A DNA stretch of 64,000 nt, taken from positions 186,001 to 250,000 of the forward strand of contig NZ_CP092497.1 in NCBI RefSeq assembly GCF_022479115.1. The letters run 5' to 3'. This document shows, one piece after another, positions 45,052 through 53,995 of the stretch. The translations under genes and the position numbers were made by a program. Numbering within the stretch: the first letter of the stretch is position 1; each line of letters opens with the position of its first letter. The DNA comes from Amycolatopsis sp. EV170708-02-1 (GTDB taxonomy: Bacteria > Actinomycetota > Actinomycetes > Mycobacteriales > Pseudonocardiaceae). Below the pieces are notes generated by a model, which worked only from the letters and a program-made list of their open reading frames with translations, made no database searches and was not told where the DNA came from.

Positions 45052-45972
45052 TCAGGCGTTCGCTCGCCGAAGACGTTCGGCCGCCTGCGCGCGGAGAGCG
45101 TCGTCAGCCTTCGGAGCCGTGCCGTGCAGCGCTTCCCAGCGGACGTCGTGCGCCGCCGTCCACAGGCTGGCCGCCCACGCGACCTCCTGCTCCTCCGCGG
45201 TGAACCGTCGCCCACGATGGTCCTGATAGGCCGCCAGGAACGCGTCGGAGCTCTCGATCGGCGGCAGCATGGCAGGCCCGGTCTTGGGGAACACGCCACT
45301 CGCCGCGCCCACCAGCGCCGCCTCCGGCTGCCACGCCAAGCTGTCCCAGTCGTGCACCGACCACACCTCCGTGCCGTGCCAGCAGAGGTTCTGCGCTTCG
45401 AAGTCCGCGTGGCCCAGCACGCACGGCAGCTTCGCGGCCAGCAGCCGCTCGCGTACCCGGCGCGCCGTGTCGACGACATAAGCGGGCACCGCGCTCTGAT
45501 CCAGCTCGTCGAGAGACCGGATCGACGGCCACACCCCGGGATCCCGGTGATCCCACCGCGACCAGCGCGGATTCGGCAACGGCGGCGAGACGGCCAAGCC
45601 GGACAGGCCGGCCATCAGCCGGGCGAACACCTCCGCGTAGCGCACGGCGACGTCCGGCGAGTCGCCGGGCAGCGGCTCACCGCCGGGCCGGAACTCCTCG
45701 GCGTGCACGGCCAGCAGGCCGACGCCGATCGCGGACGTGAGCGGCCGCGGACAAGGAAACCCCTTGTCCGCCAACCAGGTCTGCGCGGCGAGACAGGACG
45801 CAGCCCGCCCGTCGTCCTCGCGCGCCTTCACGACGACGTCCCGCCCGCCTGCCAGCCGCAGGCCGAAGACCTCCGACATCGACCGCAGTTCGAACCGGAC
45901 GCCGACCGGTTCGGCCCCCAAGTGCTCCGCACACCAGGCCGGCAGCCAGTCCGGCAGATCGTCCAACGCCAC
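45052..45972 (-). CDS. aminoglycoside phosphotransferase-like kinase
   Basis: 306 residues from a GTG at 45972; the start is uncertain because no ribosome-binding site stands out. The APH fold is indicated by the catalytic loop VLGHADFEAQNLCWHG and the metal-binding SVHDWDSLAW, with a Lys in RDVVVKAR for ATP. Members phosphorylate antibiotics, sugars, choline or homoserine. Nothing here shows which, and resistance should not be assumed. It sits between the operon and the transporter, 82 bases upstream of the operon's first gene. Confidence 0.8.
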   Translation of the reverse strand: MALDDLPDWLPAWCAEHLGAEPVGVRFELRSMSEVFGLRLAGGRDVVVKAREDDGRAASCLAAQTWLADKGFPCPRPLTSAIGVGLLAVHAEEFRPGGEPLPGDSPDVAVRYAEVFARLMAGLSGLAVSPPLPNPRWSRWDHRDPGVWPSIRSLDELDQSAVPAYVVDTARRVRERLLAAKLPCVLGHADFEAQNLCWHGTEVWSVHDWDSLAWQPEAALVGAASGVFPKTGPAMLPPIESSDAFLAAYQDHRGRRFTAEEQEVAWAASLWTAAHDVRWEALHGTAPKADDALRAQAAERLRRANA

Positions 45973-46080
45973 AGGGGGACTGTGCCAGGTTCGCCACCCT
46001 CCCGCGCCCCGCCCCGGACCTTGATCAACGGAAGATTCAGGACGCTCACCGTCCCCGATCTTCCGCCAAGCCCGTCGAGC

Positions 46081-46119
46081 GGGGAGGATTTCGGACGTTG
46101 GACGTCCGAAATCCTCCCC
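46081..46119. terminator. perfect 18-bp stem-loop
   Basis: GGGGAGGATTTCGGACGT (46081-46098) pairs exactly with 46102-46119 around a TGG loop. It lies upstream of the kinase start, in a gap of about 420 bases before the transporter gene that holds no other gene. It may insulate the two divergent genes. Confidence 0.65.
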
Positions 46120-46193
46120 ACTCACCTCGCCGGCTCCGCCACGGCACCGAGCCGCGATCAGGGTCCGGAGGGTGAGCGACCGACCCGGCCATC

Positions 46194-46220
46194 GTGTTGC
46201 GAAAGCCACTTTCGCAACAC
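46194..46220. repeat. GTGTTGCGAAAGCCACTTTCGCAACAC hairpin repeat
   Basis: A 12-base inverted repeat around CCA; same family as 10457-10479 with compensating changes in both arms (GTTGCG/CGCAAC instead of GTCGCG/CGCGAC). Compensation implies that the hairpin itself is conserved. Confidence 0.75.
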
Positions 46221-46262
46221 ACCGCGGCAACGCAAGCCCACCCAAAGCGCCCCACCTCGCCA

Positions 46263-46282
46263 GCTATACCCATATGGACATA
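46263..46282. promoter_or_regulatory. candidate operator upstream of the MHS transporter
   Basis: GCTATACCCATATGGACATA shares 16 of 20 bases with 45024-45043. It lies 109 bases upstream of the transporter ATG. Confidence 0.5.
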
Positions 46283-46390
46283 ACAGACTGACGATTCGGC
46301 ATTTGTGGCCTATGCCTCACGGTGTCAGGCTTCTGCCCAATCGCCAGCAGCCGCGCTCGGCTGTCGCCCGACTCGATTGGGTTATCGCAG

Positions 46391-47743
46391 ATGAACGCTC
46401 CCGCGCCCCGCAAGATCGCCGCCGCCACCCTCGCCGGGACCACCCTGGAGTGGTACGACTTCTTCCTCTACGGCACCGCGTCCGCGCTGATCTTCAACAA
46501 ACAGTTCTTCCCCTCGCTCAGCCCCGCTGTCGGCACCCTCGCCGCCTTCAGCACCTTCGCCGTCGGCTTCATCGCCCGCCCGCTCGGCGGTCTGGTGTTC
46601 GGCCACTTCGGCGACCGGATCGGCCGCAAGTCCACGCTGGTGGTCTCGCTGATGCTGATGGGCGTCGGCTCCACGTTGATCGGGTTGATCCCGAACTACC
46701 AGGCGATCGGCATCTGGGCGCCGATCCTGCTGGTCGCGATGCGGATCGTGCAGGGCATCGGGCTCGGCGGCGAAGGCGCGGGGGCGACCCTGATGTCGAT
46801 GGAACACGCGCCCGCCGGACAGCGGAACCGGTACGCCGGGTTCCCGCAGATGGGCACGCCCGCCGGGCTGGTGCTGGCGAATCTGCTGTTCCTCGGCAGC
46901 AGCGCGGTGATGCCCGCGAGCGTGTTCGCCGCGTGGGGCTGGCGGATCCCGTTCCTCCTGAGCTTCGTGCTGGTCGCGATCGGCCTGATGATCCGGCTGC
47001 GGATCACCGAATCACCGTCGTTCACCCGGGCGGCGCAGGACGACAAGGTGGTCCGGTTCCCGCTCGGGGCGGCGTTCAAGGTCGGCTTCGGCAGGCTCGC
47101 ACTGACCCTGCTGGTCGGCGTGGCGAACTCGGCGGTCGCCTACGTGTTCATGGTCTTCACCCTGTCCTACGGGACCCAGAGCCTCCACTACGACCGGCAG
47201 TTCCTGATCCTCTCGGTGACCGGGTCGGCGGTGCTGTGGTTCGCCACCATCCCGCTCTGGACCCGGATCGCCGACCGCCACGGCAGGCGCACCATGTTCG
47301 TCGCCGGGTCGGCCGCGCTCCTGCTGTGGTGTCTCGCCTTCTTCCCGCTGCTGAACACCGGGAACACCGGGCTCGCGATGCTCGCGCTGGCGGGCATGGG
47401 CCTGGTCGTCCCGATCACCCATTGCGTGCAGGGCGCGATCATCGCGGACACCTTCCCGGTCAACGTCCGGTTCTCCGGGATGTCGCTGCTGCTGCAGGGC
47501 GGCGCGATCCTCGGCGGCGGGCTCGCCCCGATGATCGCGACCGCGGTGCTCAACGCCACCGGCTCGACCACCGGCATCACCTGGTATCTGGCCGCGATCT
47601 GCGGCGTCAGCATGGTCAGCGCGATGGCCCTGTTCCGCCTGGTCCCGTCCCGCGCCGCGGAATCCACAATGGACGGACCTCGCGACGGGGACGCCGTTCC
47701 GCTGTCCGTGAACACCGGCCCGGCCGGGCTCGACGATCATTAG
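46391..47743 (+). CDS. MHS-family (metabolite:H+ symporter) MFS transporter
   Basis: 450 residues with 12 predicted membrane helices. The start GTTLEWYDFFLYGTASALIFNKQFFP is the MHS hallmark (ShiA/ProP/PcaT-like). GHFGDRIGRKSTL is the loop 2-3 motif and RIVQGIGLGGEGAGATLM marks helix 4. It probably imports an aromatic or other organic acid for the adjacent pathway; the shared upstream motif supports co-regulation. The ATG at 46391 is preferred over the GTG at 46322, although its ribosome-binding site is weak. Confidence 0.9.
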   Translation: MNAPAPRKIAAATLAGTTLEWYDFFLYGTASALIFNKQFFPSLSPAVGTLAAFSTFAVGFIARPLGGLVFGHFGDRIGRKSTLVVSLMLMGVGSTLIGLIPNYQAIGIWAPILLVAMRIVQGIGLGGEGAGATLMSMEHAPAGQRNRYAGFPQMGTPAGLVLANLLFLGSSAVMPASVFAAWGWRIPFLLSFVLVAIGLMIRLRITESPSFTRAAQDDKVVRFPLGAAFKVGFGRLALTLLVGVANSAVAYVFMVFTLSYGTQSLHYDRQFLILSVTGSAVLWFATIPLWTRIADRHGRRTMFVAGSAALLLWCLAFFPLLNTGNTGLAMLALAGMGLVVPITHCVQGAIIADTFPVNVRFSGMSLLLQGGAILGGGLAPMIATAVLNATGSTTGITWYLAAICGVSMVSAMALFRLVPSRAAESTMDGPRDGDAVPLSVNTGPAGLDDH

Positions 47744-47753
47744 AGTCCGGTTC

Positions 47754-48476
47754 ATGCCGGTCACGACACGCACGGTCGAATACCCCGCCGACGGGCTGAC
47801 GATGGTCGGGCGCCTCGCGCTCCCCGCCGGGGCCGGCCGCCGTCCCGCGGTCCTGATCGGTCCCGAAGGGCCGGGGCTGAACGACTTCCAGCGCCGCCGG
47901 GCCGACGCCCTTGCCGAGCTGGGGTACGTGGCGCTGGCGTTCGACATCAACGGCGGGCGCTGGTTCGCCGACCCCGAAGAGATGCTGGCGTACGCGATGC
48001 CGCTGCTCGCCGATCCCGGCCGGATGCGGGAAATCGGTCACGCGGCCCTCGATGTGCTGCGCGCCGAGCCGCGGACCGACCCGGACCGGATCGCCGCCAT
48101 CGGATACGGCACCGGCGGCGCGATCGCGCTGGAGCTCGGACGGGACGGCGTCGACCTGCGCGCGATCGGCACGGTCAACGCGCTGACCACCGGGCGGCCG
48201 GGCGAAGCGGCGCGCATCCGCTGCCCGGTCTGGGCCGGGGTCGGCTCGGAAGACCCGATCATGCCGCCCGCGCAACGGGAAGCGTTCACCGCCGAAATGC
48301 AGGAGGCGGGCGTCGACTGGCGGCTCGTGGTCTACGGCGGCGCCGAGCACGCCTTCCACCACCCGACGGTCGACCACGCCGTGCTCCCCGGCGTCGCCTA
48401 CCACGCGCGGCACGCGGAGCGGGCTTGGCGCGACGTCGTCGGCCTGCTCGCCGAATGCCTGCCCGTGACGGAGTGA
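47754..48476 (+). CDS. dienelactone hydrolase-like protein lacking the usual nucleophile
   Basis: 240 residues, 10 bases after the transporter gene and probably co-transcribed with it. The alpha/beta-hydrolase core is clear: PAVLIGPEGPGLNDF, then AAIGYGTGGAIALELG at the nucleophile elbow, GSEDPIMPP with the Asp and GGAEHAFHHP with the His. In dienelactone hydrolases the elbow reads GYCxGG; here residue 119 is Gly (GYGTGG), so the standard mechanism is not available. It could be a non-hydrolytic relative or use Thr120. Confidence 0.85.
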   Translation: MPVTTRTVEYPADGLTMVGRLALPAGAGRRPAVLIGPEGPGLNDFQRRRADALAELGYVALAFDINGGRWFADPEEMLAYAMPLLADPGRMREIGHAALDVLRAEPRTDPDRIAAIGYGTGGAIALELGRDGVDLRAIGTVNALTTGRPGEAARIRCPVWAGVGSEDPIMPPAQREAFTAEMQEAGVDWRLVVYGGAEHAFHHPTVDHAVLPGVAYHARHAERAWRDVVGLLAECLPVTE

Positions 48477-48498
48477 TCCGAGGCGTCGCGGACCTCGG

Positions 48499-51400
48499 TC
48501 AGCTCGACGCCGAGGCGGCTCGCACGAAGTCCGCGAGTGCCGCCGGCGCCGGATGGGCGAAGACGTCGGCGAGGCGCACCCGTACACCGGTCAGGTGTTT
48601 GACCTGCTGGGCCAGTTTGGCCGCCAGCAGCGAATGGCCACCGTGCGAGAAGAAGTTCGTGCCGGGCCCGATGTCACCGCGGTCGAGCAGCTCACGGAAC
48701 AGCGCGACCACATCGGCGGTCAACGGGTCGAGTTCCTGCTCCTCGCCGGGCGTGGTCGCGCGCTCCGCGGCCCTGTCCGCCGCCCGCCGCACGAGTTCCG
48801 GGTAGTCCACCTTGTCGTTGCCGGTGAGCGGGATCCGGTCGACCACGACGAACTCCTGTGGCACCGCGGACTTCGGCAGCAGGGCGCCCGCGTGCGCCCA
48901 GAGCCGCTCCTCCAGGCCGGGTTCCGTGTCCGCCTCGACATAGGCGACCAGTACGTCGTCGGACACGACCACCGCCGCGCCCGCGACCTCGTCATGGGCG
49001 AGCAGCACCGATTCGACCTCGGTCAGCTCGATCCTGTTGCCCCGCAGCTTGACCTGACGGTCGGCCCGGCCGAGCAGCTCCAGGGTGCCGTCCTCCAGCC
49101 AGCGGGCCAGATCCCCCGTCCGGTAGAAGCGGCCGTGGCGGGGGTGCACGGAGAACCGCGCCTCGGTGAGCTCCGGCCGGTCGTGATAGCCCTCGGCCAG
49201 CCCCGCGCCCGCGATGCACAGCTCGCCGGTCACGCCGACGGGCAGTTCCCGGCCGCTCGGATCGGCGAGGAACACCGTCGTGTTGCCGATCGGGGCGCCC
49301 GCGGTGATCCGGCCGTCGTGCACCCGGCCCGCGGTGGACCAGATCGTCGTCTCCGTCGGGCCGTACACGTTCCACAGCTCGCATCCGGTGTCCACCAGCT
49401 GACGCGCCAGCGACGACGGCAGCGGTTCACCGCCGCACAGCACGGTCCGGCCGGCCAGCTCGCCGGACACGTCGTCGACGACCAGACGCCAGGTGGTCGG
49501 GGTCGCCTGCAGGGTCGACACCTCGTGGCGGCCCAGCAGTTCCTTCAGCACGCCGCCGTCGACGCGCGCTTCGTCCGGCGCGACGACGAGCCGTCCGCCG
49601 GTGGCCAGCGGGAGGAACAGTTCGAGGGCCGAGATGTCGAAGGAGAACGTGGTCAGCCAAAGCGTTCCGGTTTGGCCTCGGTGGCCCAGTTCGTCGGCGA
49701 AATGACTGATCAGGTTGGCCAGCGCCGGATGTCCGACGACCGTCCCTTTAGGACGTCCGGTGGAGCCGGACGTGTAGATGAGATAGGCGGGCGCGTCGGT
49801 GGCGGGGAGCGGGAGCGCGGGCTTGGCCGGGACGGATCCGATCGGGGTCAACGCGAGTGCCCGGCAGCCGGTCCCGCCCGGGATCGCCGCCTCGGCGAGC
49901 GCGACCTTGGCGCCGGAATCCGCCAGCTGGTAGGCGATGCGCTGTTCGGGGTGGTCCGGGTCGAGCGGCAGGTAGGTGGCACCGGCCAGCCAGACACCGA
50001 GCGCGGCCGCCGCGAGTTCCGCGCTCCGCGGCGCGACGAGCGCGACGACCTCGCCGGGGCCGACGCCGGCGTCGCGCAGCCGCTCACAGGTCGCGGCCGC
50101 GGTGTCCCACAGCTGCCGGTAGGTCACCTCGCGGTCGCCGTCCTCGACCGCGACCGCCTCCGGTGCCGCCTCGACGGCCGCGGCGACGGCCGACGGCACC
50201 GAGGGCCACGCGACCGGTTTACCGGTGCGGTTCGCCTTCCCGATCACGGCGTCGTCCTCGGCGCTGAACACCAGGGCGTCACCGACCGGGCGATCGAGAT
50301 TCTCCGCCAGCGACGACAGCAACGCTTCATAACGCCGGACCAACGCCTGCACGTCCGCCTGCCCGAGCACCTCGGTGTAGTACGCGGCACGCACGCGGAG
50401 GCCGTCCGCGGTCGGCAGCAGGAAGAACTCCAGATCGAACTTGCTGAACCCCGGCTCGGCCGCGAGCGGTTCGGCGGGCAGGCCGCCCAGCCGGAACGAC
50501 GGCGTGCCGGTCTCGGGGATGTAGTTGAACACGTGCCGGAACACGGTGTGCCGCCACGAAGAACCCGTCCGCGGGATCTCGGCGAGCAGGTTGTCCACCG
50601 GGACGTCCAGATGGGTGAGCGCGCCGAAGAACACTCCCCTGACCCGCCGGACCAGGCCGCGGAAATCCTCCGCCGGGTCGACCCGCAGCCGCAGCGGCGT
50701 CACGTTGACGTGATAGCCGACGGCCTTGGCGGTCTCCCGCCCCCGGACGTTCATCGGCGAGCCCACGACGAGGTCCGGGCCGGCGCCGTGCGCGTGCAGC
50801 AGCAGGTAGTAGGCGGCCAGCAGCACCACGGCTTCCGGCACCCGCAACGCTTTCCGGAGCTCCTGCACCACCTCGACGGTCTCCGCGGCGAACTGCCACG
50901 TCACCTGCGCGCCCGTGAGATTCGGTTCGGCCACGTCCGGCCTGCCGCAGGACAGTTCGAGCTCGCCGGGCCGGACCTCGCGCAACTGGTCACGCCAGAA
51001 GGCCAGGCTCTCCGGCTTCGGCTCCACCTCGTCGAGGGTCACCGCGGTGCCCTCCAGCTCCGGCGGCAAGGCGTCGCCGGCGGCGAAAGCGTTGTAAGCC
51101 GCGACGAATTCCTCGTGCAGCACGGCCGCGGACACCGTGTCGAAGTTGAGGTGGTGCACCACGACACAGCACACGTCCTCCCCCGCGCACCGCAGCCGCA
51201 GCGCGCGCAGCAAGGCACCGCCGTCGAGTTCGAAAGGCTCGGCGACGAAGGCCGCGAGGCGTCCGTCCACCTCGTCCGCGGGGCACTCCTGGTCTTCGAA
51301 GGCGACCGGAAGGTCCTCGTGGATTTCCTTCGACAGGCCGGTCTCGCCCGCGCGGTAAACGGTCCGCAGCGCCGGATGCCTGCGCACCAGCATCGACAGC

Positions 51401-51534
51401 ACCCGGTCGAGCAGCACGAGGTCCAGCTCGCCGGACGCCCGGAAGGCGAGGTGCAGGTTGTTGACCCCGCTGCCCGGCACCAGCCGCTCGAGCAGCCAGA
51501 GTGCCTCTTCCTTGCGGGTGGCCGATCGCATCAC
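48499..51534 (-). CDS. single-module NRPS (C-A-PCP), predicted glycine-activating
   Basis: 1011 residues. A condensation domain (about 10-430) carries HHLNFDT in place of the usual HHxxxDG. The adenylation domain (about 450-925) has LIYTSGSTGRPKGT, FDISALELF, NVYGPTETTIW, YRTGDLARW and NDKVDY. The carrier domain (about 940-1005) has the phosphopantetheine Ser in FFSHGGHSLLAAKLA. Reading the pocket residues by eye gives D-I-L-Q-L-G-V-I-W, close to the known glycine code DILQLGLIW. There is no thioesterase or epimerase. Start GTG 51534 or ATG 51531. It follows the VOC gene in a P450-VOC-NRPS operon. Confidence 0.92.
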   Translation of the reverse strand: MMRSATRKEEALWLLERLVPGSGVNNLHLAFRASGELDLVLLDRVLSMLVRRHPALRTVYRAGETGLSKEIHEDLPVAFEDQECPADEVDGRLAAFVAEPFELDGGALLRALRLRCAGEDVCCVVVHHLNFDTVSAAVLHEEFVAAYNAFAAGDALPPELEGTAVTLDEVEPKPESLAFWRDQLREVRPGELELSCGRPDVAEPNLTGAQVTWQFAAETVEVVQELRKALRVPEAVVLLAAYYLLLHAHGAGPDLVVGSPMNVRGRETAKAVGYHVNVTPLRLRVDPAEDFRGLVRRVRGVFFGALTHLDVPVDNLLAEIPRTGSSWRHTVFRHVFNYIPETGTPSFRLGGLPAEPLAAEPGFSKFDLEFFLLPTADGLRVRAAYYTEVLGQADVQALVRRYEALLSSLAENLDRPVGDALVFSAEDDAVIGKANRTGKPVAWPSVPSAVAAAVEAAPEAVAVEDGDREVTYRQLWDTAAATCERLRDAGVGPGEVVALVAPRSAELAAAALGVWLAGATYLPLDPDHPEQRIAYQLADSGAKVALAEAAIPGGTGCRALALTPIGSVPAKPALPLPATDAPAYLIYTSGSTGRPKGTVVGHPALANLISHFADELGHRGQTGTLWLTTFSFDISALELFLPLATGGRLVVAPDEARVDGGVLKELLGRHEVSTLQATPTTWRLVVDDVSGELAGRTVLCGGEPLPSSLARQLVDTGCELWNVYGPTETTIWSTAGRVHDGRITAGAPIGNTTVFLADPSGRELPVGVTGELCIAGAGLAEGYHDRPELTEARFSVHPRHGRFYRTGDLARWLEDGTLELLGRADRQVKLRGNRIELTEVESVLLAHDEVAGAAVVVSDDVLVAYVEADTEPGLEERLWAHAGALLPKSAVPQEFVVVDRIPLTGNDKVDYPELVRRAADRAAERATTPGEEQELDPLTADVVALFRELLDRGDIGPGTNFFSHGGHSLLAAKLAQQVKHLTGVRVRLADVFAHPAPAALADFVRAASASS

Positions 51535-51562
51535 GCGGGTTCCTTCACGGTCGATGAGCCGC

Positions 51563-51928
51563 TCAGAGCTCGGCCAGCACGAACAGGTTGCCGAACGGAT
51601 CCTTGAAATGCGCGAACCGGCCGCCCGCCGACTCGGTCGGCTCCAGTTCGAACTCGACGCCCTTGGCCACCAGCTCTTCGTGCAGGCCGATCAGGTCCTG
51701 GCATTCCAGGACGATGCGCGTGAAGACGCCCGCCTTGTCGTCGTGGTGATCCAGCCAGGTGTACGGCGTGAGCACGGTTTCCGCGCCCGGCGGCGCGACC
51801 TCGATCCACCTTCCCCGTTCGACAGGGACGTCGACCCGCTTTTCGAAACCGAGGACACCGACGAAGAACTCGACGGCCACGTCCTGGTCGGTGACCGGTA
51901 CTCCGATGGAAGCCGCCCTGGTGATCAC
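51563..51928 (-). CDS. VOC/glyoxalase-like small protein
   Basis: 121 residues, GTG start in GTGA overlap with the P450 stop. It is a vicinal oxygen chelate fold (ASIGVPVTDQDVAVEFFVGVLGFEK, RFAHFKDPFGNLFVLAEL). Metal ligands of glyoxalases are only partly present, so it may be a bleomycin-resistance-like binding protein, a tailoring enzyme or a self-protection protein. Its place between P450 and NRPS favours a pathway role. Confidence 0.85.
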   Translation of the reverse strand: MITRAASIGVPVTDQDVAVEFFVGVLGFEKRVDVPVERGRWIEVAPPGAETVLTPYTWLDHHDDKAGVFTRIVLECQDLIGLHEELVAKGVEFELEPTESAGGRFAHFKDPFGNLFVLAEL

Positions 51929-53181
51929 TGCTCGGCCTTTCCGTTCAGCCGGACCGGCAACGACCGGAGTCCGTGGATGAGCGTGCTTTGGGTCCACGCC
52001 AGGTCTTTCTCGTCGACGGCCAGCGCGATTTCGGGGAAACGCTCCAGCAGCCTGCCGAGCGCGATACGGCCTTCCATCCTGGCCAGCGGCGCGCCGACGC
52101 AATGGTGGATGCCGTGCCCGAAGGCGAGGTTGGAGGTCTGCGGCCGGGACCAGTCGAGGACGTCGGGCCGCTCGAACTGGGCCGGATCGCGGTTGGCGGC
52201 GATCAGGGAGACGAGGACCAGCTCGTCCGCCGGGATCACCACGTCGCCCAGCGGGAGCTCCGCCGTGGTCGTCCGGAAGGTGCCGTGACTGCTCGGGCTC
52301 TCGTGGCGCAGCAGCTCGTCGACGGCCCGCGGGAGCAGGGAGCTGTCGGCGCGAAGCCGCTCCAGCTGGGGGCGATCGCGAAGCAGGGCGTACACGCCGT
52401 TGCCGATCAGGTTGATCGTCGTCTCGTGCCCCGCGATGAGCAGCACGAAGGTGATCGGCACCAGTTCCGCGTCGGCGAGCTGGTCACCGTTCTCGTTGGC
52501 CCGGATGAGCTCGGAGAGCAGGTCGTCCGAGGGGTCGGCGCGCTTCCGGGCGACCAGATCGGTCAGGTAGGCGCCGATCTCCTCGGAGGCGGTGGCCATC
52601 TCGGCGGGTGAGGCGCCGGAGACGAGACCCTTCGTCCACGACCGGATGGCGTCCTCGTCGGTGGCCGGGATGCCCAGCAGCTCGCAGATGACGATGATCG
52701 GCAGCGGCGAGGCGTAGGAGACCAGCAGATCGGTCTCGTCGACGCCGTCCAGCCGGTCGAGCAGATCCGCGGTGATCTGTTCGATCCGGGGTTCCAGCCG
52801 CTGCACCGCCCGCGAGGTGAACGCCTTGTTGACCAGCTTCCGCAGCCTGGTGTGGTCGGGCGGGTCGGCGTGCAGCAGGTTGCGGGACAACGCGACGGAG
52901 AACGCTCCCCGGCTGTTCCCCGCCCCGCCGCCGAAGAAACGGGCGGTGCGCTGCAGGTCGTTGCTCAGCCGCGGGTCGGCGAGCGCGGCCCGCGCCTCGC
53001 GGTAGCCAGTGACCAGCCACACCGGCAGTCCGCTCCACGGCCCCGCGCCGGGCGGCATGATCACGCGCTGCACCCCGGCGCCCGTCTCGTGCAGGCTCCG
53101 GTACAGCTCGTGCGGCCGCTGCGACAGGGAGTCGTCCAGTCTCAACGCCGGTTCGGCGGGACGCCCTTGAAGTGCCGACAC
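51925..53181 (-). CDS. cytochrome P450
   Basis: 418 residues, GTG start. The I-helix is LLIAGHETTINLIGNG, the ExxR motif is in AVDELLRHESP, and the heme-binding loop is FGHGIHHCVGAPLAR with the Cys ligand. It is a soluble class I bacterial P450 of the CYP107/CYP105 kind, needing ferredoxin and reductase; none is encoded nearby, but a reductase lies at 4092. It is probably an oxidative tailoring enzyme for the NRPS product. Confidence 0.92.
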   Translation of the reverse strand: MSALQGRPAEPALRLDDSLSQRPHELYRSLHETGAGVQRVIMPPGAGPWSGLPVWLVTGYREARAALADPRLSNDLQRTARFFGGGAGNSRGAFSVALSRNLLHADPPDHTRLRKLVNKAFTSRAVQRLEPRIEQITADLLDRLDGVDETDLLVSYASPLPIIVICELLGIPATDEDAIRSWTKGLVSGASPAEMATASEEIGAYLTDLVARKRADPSDDLLSELIRANENGDQLADAELVPITFVLLIAGHETTINLIGNGVYALLRDRPQLERLRADSSLLPRAVDELLRHESPSSHGTFRTTTAELPLGDVVIPADELVLVSLIAANRDPAQFERPDVLDWSRPQTSNLAFGHGIHHCVGAPLARMEGRIALGRLLERFPEIALAVDEKDLAWTQSTLIHGLRSLPVRLNGKAEQ

Positions 53182-53354
53182 AGTCGGGAACCACCTTCCT
53201 CAGCCTGCGGGTGCGTGCTCGTCCCCAGCGCGTTTGCACAGCTCAGAGCCCCAGAGACGGCTCGACGCTAACAGCGGCCAGCACCGGCGAGGCACCCCTA
53301 ACGTGCCCTTACCGCGGCGGTCGGCGCCCCGCCCGCCGACCTGCCCGAGGCCAA

Positions 53355-53375
53355 ATAGTCTTTTTGGACTATACT
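53355..53375 (+). promoter_or_regulatory. PadR-type operator overlapping the -10 box
   Basis: The inverted repeat ATAGTC (53355-53360) / GACTAT (53367-53372) with a 6-base T-rich spacer overlaps a TATACT -10 box (53370-53375), 27 bases before the padR start. The arrangement fits autorepression and may also control the divergent P450 operon whose start is at 53181. Confidence 0.6.
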
Positions 53376-53401
53376 GATCGGACTCGATCGGAGAAGTGTC
53401 T

Positions 53402-53995
53402 ATGCGAACCCTCACCATCCTCGGTCTGGCCGTGCTGCGACTGCTCAGCCAGCAACCCCAGCACCCCTACGAAGTCCGGCAGCGCCTGCGAGAACAAGGA
53501 CTCGATCACTTGATCAAAGTCACCCACGGCGCGCTCTATCACACGTTCGACGTGCTCACGAAGGCCGCGCTGATCGAAATGGTCGAGACCACCCGGGAGG
53601 GCAAGCGCCCGGAGCGGACGGTCTACGCGATCACCGACGAAGGGCGCGAGGTCGCCCTCGAACGGCTACGTGAACTGCTTTCCACGCTCCAGCCGGAGTA
53701 CCCGACCTACTGCGCCGCGCTCGCCTTCATGTCGCTGCTCTCCAAGGAGGACGCGGTCGCACAGCTGGAGCAGCGGGCCGTGCTCCTGGAGGCGTCGCTG
53801 GCGTCGGCGACGACCGGGAGCGACGCGCTGGTCAAACGCGGCGTGGCGGCGATCGACATCGTCGAGATCCGGCACCTGCAAGCACATCTGCGCGCCGATC
53901 TGGACCTGACGCGCGCGATCGTCGAGGACATCCACGAGGGCCGCCTGGACTGGCGGGCCGGCGAACAGTCAACCGAAGAGAAAGCGGACGGATGA
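53402..53995 (+). CDS. PadR-family transcriptional regulator
   Basis: 197 residues, ATG with GGAGAAG site. The winged helix at 1-90 is typical (LTILGLAVLRLLSQQPQHPYEVRQRL, THGALYHTFDVLTKAALIE, GKRPERTVYAITDEGRE). The C-terminal helical part (about 100-190) dimerises. PadR proteins usually repress an adjacent exporter and are released by its substrate. Here the exporter gene begins in ATGA overlap with this gene. Confidence 0.92.
   Translation: MRTLTILGLAVLRLLSQQPQHPYEVRQRLREQGLDHLIKVTHGALYHTFDVLTKAALIEMVETTREGKRPERTVYAITDEGREVALERLRELLSTLQPEYPTYCAALAFMSLLSKEDAVAQLEQRAVLLEASLASATTGSDALVKRGVAAIDIVEIRHLQAHLRADLDLTRAIVEDIHEGRLDWRAGEQSTEEKADG

Noticed and set aside
45052..45972. Calling the APH-like kinase an antibiotic resistance gene
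   Set aside because: The fold is used for many substrates. Its place beside a catabolic operon gives no support for resistance.
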